The position numbers were made by a program, and so were the translations under genes. Under the pieces are notes generated by a model that saw only the letters and a program-made list of their open reading frames with translations, did not search any database and was not told the origin of the DNA. A stretch of DNA of 64,000 bases from Bifidobacteriaceae bacterium. Its GTDB lineage: Bacteria; Actinomycetota; Actinomycetes; Actinomycetales; WQXJ01. The DNA lies in assembly GCA_031272885.1 (NCBI GenBank), contig JAISSX010000030.1, positions 1 to 64,000 of the forward strand, read 5' to 3'. Shown piece after piece: positions 44,028-51,795 of this stretch (its first letter is position 1; each line of letters starts with the position of its first letter).

Positions 44028-44717
44028 CTACGGTCTGGCGGCAAAACGGTCCAACAGCGTTGTGTTTCCGCTCACAATCAGCAGGTCTTGCGGCGAGATG
44101 CGGGTCTCTTCGGTGGCGTACTCGAACTCTTGGCCGGGTGACTTGACGCCTATCACGGTGACGCCGTACTTCTTGCGGATCTGGGATTGGCCTAAGGTAA
44201 AGCCGATGGTCTCCTTGGGCGGGTGCATCTTGACGATGGTGAAGCCGTCCTCGAACTCGATGTAGTCGAGCAGCTTGCCACTCACCAGGTGGGCCACCCG
44301 TTCGCCGGCATCGGCCTCAGGCAAAATCACCTGGTGGGCGCCGATGCGCCGCAGAATGCGGGCGTGTTCGGACGAGGTGGCCTTGGCCCACACCTGTTCA
44401 ATCCCCAGGTCAACCAGGTTCGAGGTGATCAACACCGACGCCTCCAAGGCCGTGCCCACGCCCACCACGGCGATGGGGAAATCGCGCGCACCCAACTGTT
44501 CCAGGGCCTCAGGGTCGGTGCAGTCGGCTTCGACCAGCGGCAGGCGGCCGGACCAGCGGCGGATCACCTCCGGGTCTTTCTCAACCGTCAAGACTTCGCG
44601 GCCCAACCGGTCAACCGTTAGGGCCAGGCGGGAACCGAACCGGCCCATGCCGATCACCAGCACCGCACCGTCGCTGGTGAGGTGGGTATCGGCTGTACCC
44701 GAGCGCTTACGCTCCAT
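44028..44717 (-). CDS. ktrA: Potassium uptake regulatory subunit, RCK domains (KtrA/TrkA)
   Basis: Cytoplasmic gating ring subunit, 229 residues. The RCK_N Rossmann motif is VLVIGMGRFGSRLALTV with the acidic end of strand two in VEKDPEV; RCK_C follows from about residue 145 (FTLGQSQIRKKYGVTVIGV). It binds nucleotides (ATP/ADP or NAD type) and controls the adjacent KtrB pore. The ATG at 44717 was preferred because AAGGAG lies 6 nt upstream; an ATG at 44723 abuts that site. The N-terminal 17 residues are a lineage-specific extension. It lies 22 nt after the pore gene. Confidence 0.9.
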   Translation of the reverse strand: MERKRSGTADTHLTSDGAVLVIGMGRFGSRLALTVDRLGREVLTVEKDPEVIRRWSGRLPLVEADCTDPEALEQLGARDFPIAVVGVGTALEASVLITSNLVDLGIEQVWAKATSSEHARILRRIGAHQVILPEADAGERVAHLVSGKLLDYIEFEDGFTIVKMHPPKETIGFTLGQSQIRKKYGVTVIGVKSPGQEFEYATEETRISPQDLLIVSGNTTLLDRFAARP

Positions 44718-44739
44718 CGTCATCTCCTTGTCGGGGGCT

Positions 44740-46116
44740 TCAGCCCACAATAGGCCTGTCTTCGGGCAGGCGGATCAACCGCCGCCGGTTGGTCAACGCC
44801 ATCGAGGCCGCCAGCGTCATCGTGCCCAGGCGCCCGGCCAGCATCAACACCGCCAGGGTGAGCTTGCCGGCGGCCGGTAACCCGGGCGTGATGCCGGTGG
44901 TCAAGCCGCAGGTGGCGAAAGCCGAGATGCACTCGAACAGGATCTTGTGCAGCTCGATGTCAGTCACAAAAGTCAAGGCCAAGGCGCCGGCGAAGACCAG
45001 CGCGGCCGAGGCCACCGTCACCGTCACGGCCACCCGCAGGGCGCTGGGGCCGATGCGCCGGCCGAACGCCTCCATGTCCCGGTCGCCCCTGGCCTCCGCC
45101 AGGATGGCCAGCAGCAGCACGGCCAGGGTGGTCACCTTGATGCCGCCCGCAGTTGAGGCCGAACCACCACCAATGAACATCAGTGCGTCTTGGGACAGAA
45201 TCGTGGCCGGATGCTCGGCCGACACATCAAAGGTGGCGAAGCCGCCCGAACGGGTCATCACCCCGGCGAACAGCGTGTTGAGCAGGGTCGACATGGTGCT
45301 GTGCTTCTGCAACGTGCGGGGGTTGTTCCACTCCGTGGCGGTGAACAGCAGAACCGAGGCGAACAGCAGCGCCAGGCAGAAGGTGACCGTCAGCTTGGAA
45401 TGCAGGTTCCAGCGGCTGGGGTGACGCAGGTTGCGGAACACGTCCAGAATGACCGGGAAACCGAGCGAACCGATGAACACCCCGGTACCGATGGGCCCCA
45501 GGATCAGCCAGTCGTGCTGGAACGGCACCAGGCCCTCTTGGGTGGGCACGAAGCCGGCGTTGTTAAAGGTGGAAACGGCGTAGAAGATGCCGTGCCACAT
45601 GGCTTCACCCACCGGCTCGCCGGCCCAAACGAAGCGGGGCACCAACACCACCGCCAGCGCCAGTTCAGCTACCAGCGAGATGATGGCCACGGCCCGCACC
45701 AGCAGGCCCACCTCGCCCAGGCGGGAGACGCCCAGTTCGGAACCGGTGGACAGCTTGGAGCGCAGGCCCAGCCGGCTGGTGGTCAACAACGACAACAGCG
45801 ACCCCAGCGTCATCACGCCCAAACCGCCCACCTGAATGCCGGCCAGGATGGTGACCTGGCCGAACGTGGACCAGTATTCGGCGGTCGAAACCGTGGTCAG
45901 GCCGGTGACACAGACCGAGGAGGTAGCAGTGAACAGGGCGTCCACCAGGCTGGCGGGCCGGCCGCTGGCGGTAGCCATGGGCAGCATCAAAGTGACCGCC
46001 ACCAGCAACACCACCAGAACAAAGGCCAGCACGGCCAGGCGGGCTGGAGAAAGGTGGCTGATCCGCCCACCCAGGGAACGCGACGGCGGTTTGCCTCCCG
46101 CCTTGTCAGCCCGCAT
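44740..46116 (-). CDS. ktrB: Potassium uptake pore subunit (KtrB/TrkH)
   Basis: Integral membrane K+ translocating protein, 458 residues from the ATG at 46116, which follows AGGATTAGG; an ATG at 46137 would add seven residues. Four pore-loop repeats are present: TATSSVCVTGLTTV, GIFYAVSTFNNAGFV, MTRSGGFATFD and CISAFATCGLTTGITPGL, each with the selectivity-filter glycine. Gene order pore then RCK ring is as in ktrBA-type operons. Confidence 0.92.
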   Translation of the reverse strand: MRADKAGGKPPSRSLGGRISHLSPARLAVLAFVLVVLLVAVTLMLPMATASGRPASLVDALFTATSSVCVTGLTTVSTAEYWSTFGQVTILAGIQVGGLGVMTLGSLLSLLTTSRLGLRSKLSTGSELGVSRLGEVGLLVRAVAIISLVAELALAVVLVPRFVWAGEPVGEAMWHGIFYAVSTFNNAGFVPTQEGLVPFQHDWLILGPIGTGVFIGSLGFPVILDVFRNLRHPSRWNLHSKLTVTFCLALLFASVLLFTATEWNNPRTLQKHSTMSTLLNTLFAGVMTRSGGFATFDVSAEHPATILSQDALMFIGGGSASTAGGIKVTTLAVLLLAILAEARGDRDMEAFGRRIGPSALRVAVTVTVASAALVFAGALALTFVTDIELHKILFECISAFATCGLTTGITPGLPAAGKLTLAVLMLAGRLGTMTLAASMALTNRRRLIRLPEDRPIVG

Positions 46117-46244
46117 GGGCCTAATCCTAGGGCTCATGCCACGCCAAGTGCCGGTGGCACTGTATTATGTCTCGTTGGATTTCTTGGCGCCCGGCGGGTT
46201 CGCGGCGGGGGCCGCAACTGCGAGACCGGAAACGTGAGGACCGT

Positions 46245-46343
46245 ATGGGGTCGGTAATCAAGAAGCGCCGCAAGCGGATGGCGAAGAAGAAGCACCGCAA
46301 GCTGCTGCGCAAGACCCGCCATCAGCGGCGGAACAAGAAGTAA
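46245..46343 (+). CDS. Small ribosomal protein bS22 (AURKAIP1/COX24 domain)
   Basis: A 32-residue, extremely basic protein, MGSVIKKRRKRMAKKKHRKL followed by LRKTRHQRRNKK, the well-known actinobacterial small-subunit protein bS22. GTGAGGACCGT places AGGA 6 nt before the ATG. It is short enough to be missed by gene callers. It ends 23 nt from the convergent metallophosphoesterase gene. Confidence 0.95.
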   Translation: MGSVIKKRRKRMAKKKHRKLLRKTRHQRRNKK

Positions 46344-46366
46344 CCGGCTCCCAGGCTGTCGACCCG

Positions 46367-47311
46367 CTACCCGGCGGGCGCTTCGACCAGCGTCAGTAGG
46401 CTGGCTTCGGGACGGCAGGCAAACCGCACCGGCGCGTAGGGTGACGTCCCTAGGCCGGCGCTGACGTGCAGGAACGCCTTTCCTTGGGCCGGTGTGCCGG
46501 CCAGCGCCCCAGCGCTCGGCGGCCATTCGAACAGACCTTTGGCCAGTCGCGGCGGCAGGTCGCAATTCGACACCAGCGCCCCCCAACCCGGCAGGCAGAG
46601 TTGCCCGCCGTGGGTGTGCCCCGCCAGAACCAGCCGGGCGCCATCGGCCACCATCTCATCCACTACCCGGCGGTAGGGGGCATGGGCCACCCCCAACACC
46701 AGGTCCGCTCCTTCGTGCGCCGGGTGGGCGGCATCGGGCGCCGGCATGGCGTCGAAACCGTAGTGGGGGTCGTCAACACCCACCAGATCGATCACCAGCC
46801 CGCCGGCGTGCAGCCGGGCCCGCTGGTTGTTCAGATCCGCCCAACCGGCGTCGGTCCAGCCTGCGCGCAGCACCTCGGTGGGCAGGTTCGGCACCTTGGG
46901 GTGGGGTTGCTTCTTGCCCAACAGGTAGAGGAACGGGTTGCCCCAGTGGGCGGCGAAGTAGTCGTTGGAGCCGAACACAAACGCCCCCGGCCGCATTGTC
47001 AGTTGGGCGGTGGCGTCCAGGACCATGGCGACGGCAGCCGGGAAAGCCATGTTGTCGCCCGTCACCACCACCAAGTCCGGTTCCAGGCGGGCCAGGGCCC
47101 GCACCCACGCCACCTTGCGGTGTTGCCGGGTGGTCAGGTGCAGATCGGACAGGTGCAGCAGTTTCAGCGGCCGGGCCCCGGGGGGCAGCACCGGCACGGT
47201 GCGGCGGCGCAGGGTGTACCAGTGGGCCTCGGCCGCCGCGTAGCCCACCCCGATGGCGCCGGCCGCAGCAATGGCCGATGCCGTGTGGGCCAGCTTGCCG
47301 AACAACGTCAC
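46367..47311 (-). CDS. Membrane-anchored metallophosphoesterase
   Basis: Calcineurin-like phosphoesterase, 314 residues. An N-terminal hydrophobic segment (residues 10-30) anchors it. Metal-binding motifs are in order: LLHLSDLHL (DXH), VVTGDNM (GD), FGSNDYF (GND in place of GNH), GVAHAP and LAGHTHGGQL (GHTH). The exchange of GNHE by GSND is notable but the other ligands are intact. The GTG start at 47311 lies 6 nt after TAGGGT, so the mRNA may be leaderless. Substrate unknown. Confidence 0.87.
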   Translation of the reverse strand: MTLFGKLAHTASAIAAAGAIGVGYAAAEAHWYTLRRRTVPVLPPGARPLKLLHLSDLHLTTRQHRKVAWVRALARLEPDLVVVTGDNMAFPAAVAMVLDATAQLTMRPGAFVFGSNDYFAAHWGNPFLYLLGKKQPHPKVPNLPTEVLRAGWTDAGWADLNNQRARLHAGGLVIDLVGVDDPHYGFDAMPAPDAAHPAHEGADLVLGVAHAPYRRVVDEMVADGARLVLAGHTHGGQLCLPGWGALVSNCDLPPRLAKGLFEWPPSAGALAGTPAQGKAFLHVSAGLGTSPYAPVRFACRPEASLLTLVEAPAG

Positions 47312-47317
47312 CGTGCC

Positions 47318-47323
47318 ACCCTA
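47318..47323 (-). promoter_or_regulatory. Leaderless -10 box of the metallophosphoesterase gene
   Basis: TAGGGT on the minus strand is followed after exactly 6 nt (GGCACG) by the GTG start at 47311. Confidence 0.45.
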
Positions 47324-47360
47324 CCGGGCCCTGGGTGGCCCGCTAAGGCGCGCGGCGTTC

Positions 47361-47660
47361 GTGTGTTGACGAGGAGCGCGCAGCGCGACGTAGGAAACGC
47401 ACCAGGCAAGCACAGCCGGTAAGGCTCAAGCGGCTGAGCCCGTTCAGCGGGCTCGCCGCTCGTGTGTTGACGAGGAGCGCGCAGCGCGACGTAGGAAACG
47501 CACCAGGCAAGCACAGCCGGTAAGGCTCAAGCGGCTGAGCCCGTTCAGCCGGCTCGCCGCTCGTGTGTTGACGAGGAGCGCGCAGCGCGACGTAGGAAAC
47601 GCGCCAGGCAAGCACAGCCGGTAAGGCTCAAGCGGCTGAGCCCGTTCAGCGGGCTCGCCG
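47361..47660. repeat. Three tandem copies of a 101-bp unit at the 3' end of crp
   Basis: Copies start at 47361, 47462 and 47563 (each beginning GTGTGTTGACGAGGAGCGCG) and differ at only a few bases. Each ends in a hairpin, GAGCCC-gttcagc-GGGCTC (one arm base changed in copy two). In the third copy this hairpin contains the crp stop codon (47646-47648), so the repeats look like a triplicated crp 3' end and terminator. 101 is not divisible by three, so no continuous protein is encoded. This accounts for the gap 47324-47645. Confidence 0.8.
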
Positions 47661-48335
47661 TTTGAGCCGCGTTGGGTCGAGGAGGACCACGGACCGGCCT
47701 TCGAGGCGCAGCCAGCCGCGCGAGGCGAACTCGGACAGGGCCTTGTTGACGGTCTCGCGCGAGGCACCCACCAGTTTGGCCAGTTCGTCTTGGGTCAGGC
47801 CGTGGGACACCCGCACCCCTTCGTCGCTGCTTTCGCCGAAGCGGCGGGCCAGGTCCAACAGCGCCTTGGCCACGCGGCCGGGCACATCGGAGAACACCAG
47901 ATCGGCCAACGCCTCGTTGGTGCGGCGCAACCGGTGGGCCAACGCCCCCAGCAGGTGTTTGGCGGCATCGGGGTTGCGGTCCAGCCATTCGGACATGGCG
48001 CCGTGGGACAGTTCCAACAGGTCGGACGGCACCACGGCGGTGGCGGTGGCGGTGCGGGGACCGGGATCGAACAGGGTCAGTTCGCCCAGCATCTCGCCCG
48101 CTCCCAGCAGGGCCAGCAGGTTCTCGCGGCCGTCGGCCGCGGTGCGCCCCAGCTTCATGCGGCCGGACTGGATCAGATAGAACTTCTCGCCCTCGTCCCC
48201 TTCACGGAACAGGACTTGGCCTTTCTTCAGCTTGACGGAACGCATCGTCCCGACAAGGTCCTTGGCGGTCTCCGAATCGAGCCCTAGGAAGACTCCGGAG
48301 GACCGGATCACGTTATGTACCACTGTTCGCTCCAC
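47646..48335 (-). CDS. crp: Crp/Fnr-family global regulator (GlxR-like)
   Basis: cAMP-receptor-type regulator, 229 residues. The cyclic nucleotide-binding domain spans residues 15-130 (GQVLFREGDEGEKFYLIQSG; GEMLGELTLFDPGPRTATATA with the phosphate-binding Glu/Arg). The helix-turn-helix is LTQDELAKLVGASRETVNKAL near residues 172-192. Start GTG 48335. A perfect TGTGA-N6-TCACA site lies 135 nt upstream, pointing to autoregulation. Placement before hydrolase, holin-like and SerB genes matches the crp region of mycobacteria. Confidence 0.93.
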   Translation of the reverse strand: MERTVVHNVIRSSGVFLGLDSETAKDLVGTMRSVKLKKGQVLFREGDEGEKFYLIQSGRMKLGRTAADGRENLLALLGAGEMLGELTLFDPGPRTATATAVVPSDLLELSHGAMSEWLDRNPDAAKHLLGALAHRLRRTNEALADLVFSDVPGRVAKALLDLARRFGESSDEGVRVSHGLTQDELAKLVGASRETVNKALSEFASRGWLRLEGRSVVLLDPTRLKRRAR

Positions 48336-48469
48336 TTCTTGCCGCCGTGGCGGTGTGCGGGCAAACCGGCAGGTCTACCCGGACGGCCAGGCTGGGGCTC
48401 GGGTCGAGGCCGCTACTCATTGTGCCTCAGCCCACAGTGAACAAAACAGGGATTCTGGGGTCTGGGGCC

Positions 48470-48485
48470 TGTGATACCTGTCACA
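48470..48485. promoter_or_regulatory. Crp/GlxR binding site upstream of crp
   Basis: TGTGATACCTGTCACA matches the Crp/GlxR consensus TGTGA-N6-TCACA exactly. It lies between crp (starts 48335, minus) and the end of the hydrolase gene (48540), so it most likely regulates crp itself. Confidence 0.75.
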
Positions 48486-48539
48486 AGGCTATCCGCCGGC
48501 GGGGCCGCGCGCCAGGGCCGTTGGGCCCCATGTTCGGTC

Positions 48540-49469
48540 TCAGTACTCCGGCAGCCCGGCCAGCCAACGCAGGATGGCGGCGTTCACCTTGTCGTCCGCC
48601 TCCTCGCAGGCGAAGTGGCCCACCCCGCCCAAGGTCTGGAACTGGTAGTCCGCGCCGCCTAGGCCGGGTATGGCCATGGCGCTGACCCGCAACAGGTGGT
48701 CCTGGTTGCCCTGCAGGTGTAGTACCGGCACAGGGGCCGGCACGCGGACCCCGGCCCGGAAGCGGTTGACGGCGGCCGACCAGTTGGGCCGGGCCATCCA
48801 ACGCACCAGGTCAACCGCCTTGTCGGCCGCGAACGGGATGCGCAGCGCCTCGGCGTAGCGGGCGGCGTCTTCCTGGCCCAGCCAATCCGACCGGGCGCCC
48901 CAAGTGTGTAGCAGTTTGAGCGCCATCGGGCCCTTGGCCATGGCCCTGGTGGCGAACGATGGCGTGCGCAGCCGGCCGATCTGCCCGAACGCCCGGGGAG
49001 AGACCAGCAGGCGGCGTTTCGGCAGGCGGGAACCCGGGTGGGGTGACGAGATGGGGACGATGCCGTGGAGCGCCTGGGGGGCCTGGCTGGTCATGGTCCA
49101 GGCCACCGCGCCGCCCGTGCCCTGGCCTACCACCACCGCCTTGGCCGCCCCCAGCGCGCCGATGACGCCGGCTACGTCGGCCGCCAATGTGGGCAAGGTG
49201 TAGCCCTCAGGCGGCTTGTCCGAGGCGCCAAAGCCGCGCAGGTCCATCGCTACCGTTCGATAGCCGGCGTTCGCGATGGCCGTCAACTGGTGGCGCATCG
49301 ACCACCAGAACTGGGGGATGGCGTGCAGCAACACCACCAGGGGGGCGTCATCGGGCCCGGCCGCGGCGACATGGAAACGCAGGCCGCCGGCGGAGACAAA
49401 GCGGTGCTCCCACGGGCCTTCGATCAAGACCGTGGCGAAGTCGGTGCTGGGAGGGACGCGGCGCGCCAC
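48540..49469 (-). CDS. Alpha/beta hydrolase fold protein without the usual nucleophile (EphE-like)
   Basis: Alpha/beta hydrolase of 309 residues, epoxide-hydrolase-like in sequence: LLHAIPQFWWSMRHQLTAI (oxyanion HGXP appears as HAIP), VAMDLRGFGASDKPPEGY, and the C-terminal His in GGVGHFACEE. The nucleophile elbow reads VVGQGTGGAV: the position normally Ser or Asp (GHSMGG, GHDWGG) is Gly. Either it is not a classical hydrolase or it uses another residue. Position after crp matches mycobacterial Rv3670 (EphE). GAAGGG precedes the GTG at 49469. Confidence 0.83.
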   Translation of the reverse strand: MARRVPPSTDFATVLIEGPWEHRFVSAGGLRFHVAAAGPDDAPLVVLLHAIPQFWWSMRHQLTAIANAGYRTVAMDLRGFGASDKPPEGYTLPTLAADVAGVIGALGAAKAVVVGQGTGGAVAWTMTSQAPQALHGIVPISSPHPGSRLPKRRLLVSPRAFGQIGRLRTPSFATRAMAKGPMALKLLHTWGARSDWLGQEDAARYAEALRIPFAADKAVDLVRWMARPNWSAAVNRFRAGVRVPAPVPVLHLQGNQDHLLRVSAMAIPGLGGADYQFQTLGGVGHFACEEADDKVNAAILRWLAGLPEY

Positions 49470-49472
49470 GCT

Positions 49473-49937
49473 CTACCCTTCGGCGGTGGGCGGGGAACTG
49501 GTGGTTGAGGAGGTGTCTGTGGGGGAGGCTGCGTCTGCGACAGTGCCGGGTGCTTCCGCCAAGCTGCCGGTTAGGGCCTTGACGGTGCCCTTGACGGCCT
49601 CCATGGTGCGCTTCGAGTTGGCGACGGCCTTGGACAAGGCATTCTTGGCGATCAGGAAGGTCACCACGGTCAGCACCAGCATCAGGGCGGTGGCGATCAG
49701 GTAGGACGCCCAGACTGGCAGGCCGGCCGCCACCAAGCCCCAGACGAAGGCCAAAATCAGCAGGGGCGGCACACCGGCCAGGCAGACTAAGGCCACCACA
49801 ATCATGGCCGCACCCAGGCCCACCTTGGCGCCGTCTTGGCCGGCCTGGGCCTTGATCAGGGCGGTGGTCTCTTTGACCAGGTCAGTCACTTGGGCCAGCG
49901 TGCCCTGGACTACCTCGGCCAACGGCTTGGACGCCAT
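49473..49937 (-). CDS. Phage-holin-superfamily (holin_X-like) membrane protein
   Basis: Membrane protein of 154 residues. An amphipathic N-terminal helix (LAEVVQGTLAQVTDLVKETT) precedes two membrane helices (AAMIVVALVCLAGVPPLLIL and YLIATALMLVLTVVTFLIA) and a basic/Ser-Thr tail. This is the usual form of chromosomal actinobacterial holin-superfamily proteins, and no phage genes are nearby. Its stop lies 3 nt before the hydrolase start, so the two are probably co-transcribed. Confidence 0.8.
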   Translation of the reverse strand: MASKPLAEVVQGTLAQVTDLVKETTALIKAQAGQDGAKVGLGAAMIVVALVCLAGVPPLLILAFVWGLVAAGLPVWASYLIATALMLVLTVVTFLIAKNALSKAVANSKRTMEAVKGTVKALTGSLAEAPGTVADAASPTDTSSTTSSPPTAEG

Positions 49938-50034
49938 CTGGTTCCCCCCTCGCAACAACCTGGATCAACCCCAGAAGCGTATCGTCCCCTCTGGCCGATC
50001 GTCACCCCGTTACGGGGGACGGTTCCAGGCGGCT

Positions 50035-50149
50035 CCCCTCGCGAGAGTACGGTTATGTAGGTCTGAGCCATCATCCCCGAAAGCGTTTGCGCAGGTCAGA
50101 GCGTTGCGCTTGCCAGCCACTGTCTACATAACCGTACTCTCGCGAGGGG
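50035..50149. repeat. 26-bp perfect inverted repeat
   Basis: Arm one 50035-50060 begins CCCCTCGCGAGAGTACGG and arm two 50124-50149 is its exact reverse complement, separated by 63 nt. The outer CCCCTCGCGAGAG is shared with the boxes at 51459 and 62457. It could be a small mobile element or a structured RNA. Confidence 0.75.
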
Positions 50150-50250
50150 ATGATCCCGGGAGCTGGGCGGGCACTCTACGTGGCGGTTGGACCGCCGTCA
50201 AGGGCAATTTGATAACAATTCGATAAAGAAATGCCGCCGGCGGGCATAAA

Positions 50251-50366
50251 ACAGCGGGTGAACAGGTTATCAATCGCGCAATCCAATTGCCATCGAGGGG
50301 GATCCCCTGTCTGACATGCCCTTAACGTAGGTTTAATACGTGCGTGGGTTCCTGCTCACCCGCTGT
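50251..50366. repeat. 16-bp inverted repeat with 84-nt spacer
   Basis: ACAGCGGGTGAACAGG (50251-50266) pairs with CCTGCTCACCCGCTGT (50351-50366), 15 of 16 positions. The interior is unusually AT-rich (GATAACAATTCGATAAAG lies just before it). With the repeat at 50035-50149 this fills the 486-nt gap between the holin-like and SerB genes; no coding region is supported there. Confidence 0.5.
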
Positions 50367-50423
50367 AGTTGTAGTTAATGTTCTAGCACACTTGCGGGGG
50401 CCAGACAAGCCGAATGGGGAGTT

Positions 50424-51299
50424 CTACGCAAAATGCGCGCCTTTTCGAATGGCGCGCAGATATAGTCTATCAAAGCACTTTCCCTGCCGGTTTGCAAGTC
50501 GGCCGCGGTTGTGTCGGCGCAGGTGGCGCCTGACGGCCCAAATCGTGACCAGAATCACAACCGGCACCAAGACCACCCCGCCGCCCCAGGCGGTGCGCGT
50601 GGCGTAACGCCGCTTCAGTGGCGCAGGCAGGGCGAACCGGATCACTTCCCAGCCGCGGGCCTCGGCCTCGGCCTTCAGCGCCCGGCCCGGGTTGACCACC
50701 GCCGGATGGCCCACGGCCTCCAGCATCGGCAGGTCGGTGATCGAGTCCGAGTAGGCGTAGCTGGCCGCCAGGTCGTAGCCCTGCTCGGCCGCCAGGCGCT
50801 GCATCGCCTCGACCTTGGCGGCGCCGTAGTTGAAAAACGCCACCTCGCCGGTATAGCGGCCGTCTTCCACTGCCATGGCGGTGGCCAGGGTGTGGTCTGC
50901 CCCCAGCATGCGGCCGATCGGTTCGACCAGTTCCTTACCCGAGGCCGAGACGATCACCACGTCGCGTCCCGCGGCCTTGTGCTCAGCGATCAATTCGGCC
51001 GCTTCCGCGAAAACCTGAGGGGCGATGGCCTCGGCCACCGAGGCGGCCGCCAGGCGGCTGACGGCGGCCGCGTCCCAACCCTCGATCAGCCGGCTGAGGG
51101 CATCCCGCAGGCGCTCGGTTTGCCCGGCACCGGCGCTGCCAAACTGGTAGGTGGCCTGGGCGTAGGCCGATCGGAGCATGGCTCGGCGGGCCAAGATGCC
51201 CTCGCTGCGCAGGGCACCGGACAGGGCCTGGGTTGAGCTGATGGCGATCACGGTCTTGTCCAGATCGAAGAAAGCCGCCGCCTTGCCTTGTTCAGCCAT
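50424..51299 (-). CDS. HAD-superfamily phosphatase, SerB/HAD-IB type, membrane-tailed
   Basis: HAD phosphatase of 291 residues. Motif I is FFDLDKTV with the nucleophilic Asp, motif II VVIVSASGKEL, and motif III/IV AYSDSITDLPMLE. The C-terminus has a membrane segment (GGGVVLVPVVILVTIWAV) followed by a basic tail. It matches the HAD-IB hydrolases annotated as SerB1 in Actinobacteria; true phosphoserine activity is not certain. The ATG has GGAGGTGAC upstream. It precedes, divergently, the Tad pilus cluster, the same neighbourhood as mycobacterial serB1-ssd. Confidence 0.87.
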   Translation of the reverse strand: MAEQGKAAAFFDLDKTVIAISSTQALSGALRSEGILARRAMLRSAYAQATYQFGSAGAGQTERLRDALSRLIEGWDAAAVSRLAAASVAEAIAPQVFAEAAELIAEHKAAGRDVVIVSASGKELVEPIGRMLGADHTLATAMAVEDGRYTGEVAFFNYGAAKVEAMQRLAAEQGYDLAASYAYSDSITDLPMLEAVGHPAVVNPGRALKAEAEARGWEVIRFALPAPLKRRYATRTAWGGGVVLVPVVILVTIWAVRRHLRRHNRGRLANRQGKCFDRLYLRAIRKGAHFA

Positions 51300-51338
51300 G
51301 TCACCTCCATCCCCTGGGGCTCAGTCGTGGGACCATGC

Positions 51339-51422
51339 CGTTGGTCTTGCCGCACTGGGACTACGTCGTTGGTCTTGCCGCACTGGGACTGCATCGTTGG
51401 GCTTGCCGCACTGGGACTGCAT
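51339..51422. repeat. Three tandem copies of a 28-bp unit upstream of the SerB-type gene
   Basis: The unit CGTTGGTCTTGCCGCACTGG with an 8-nt end ACTACGT/ACTGCAT starts at 51339, 51367 and 51395 with one to three changes per copy. It begins 40 nt upstream of the phosphatase start, in the region where its promoter should be. Confidence 0.7.
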
Positions 51423-51458
51423 CGCGAACCCACACCCAATCCTCTCATCCCGCCCTCT

Positions 51459-51612
51459 CCCCTCGCGAGAGGTCACTTCTCCTGCGCGAAAGGTCAATTC
51501 CGTCATCCACCGGCCGTCGACCCAACGCCCAGACCTGCAGTTATACCAAGAGCGAAACAGCCAGGAGCCACAGAATTGACCTTTCGCGCCGGAAAAGTGA
51601 CCTTTCGTGAGG
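51459..51612. repeat. Inverted pair of CGCGARAGGTCAMTT double boxes
   Basis: Positions 51459-51502 carry two boxes 22 nt apart (CGCGAGAGGTCACTT and CGCGAAAGGTCAATT). Positions 51573-51612 carry the same double box in reverse orientation, leaving a 70-nt middle part. The same arrangement appears at 62091-62470. No gene is supported in this 496-nt gap between the SerB-type and tadZ genes. Confidence 0.65.
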
Positions 51613-51795
51613 CGGGGGTGGGCGGCGAGCAGAGGGGGCGGGCGGCGAGCGGCGCGGGTGGGCGGCGAGCGACGAGGCAAACTAGTGGGGCCAGGCTGGT
51701 GGGGCAGGCTGGTGGGGAATTGAGTAATTTCAATGATCCACAGGTCTGAGGCCGTTTGGCGGGCGGCCGGCCCAGGCGGTGGCATCCTGACCGGC

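Noticed and set aside
49473-49937. Holin-like gene as evidence for a prophage
   Set aside because: No capsid, tail, lysin or integrase genes are present, and the protein belongs to a chromosomal actinobacterial family in conserved order after crp.
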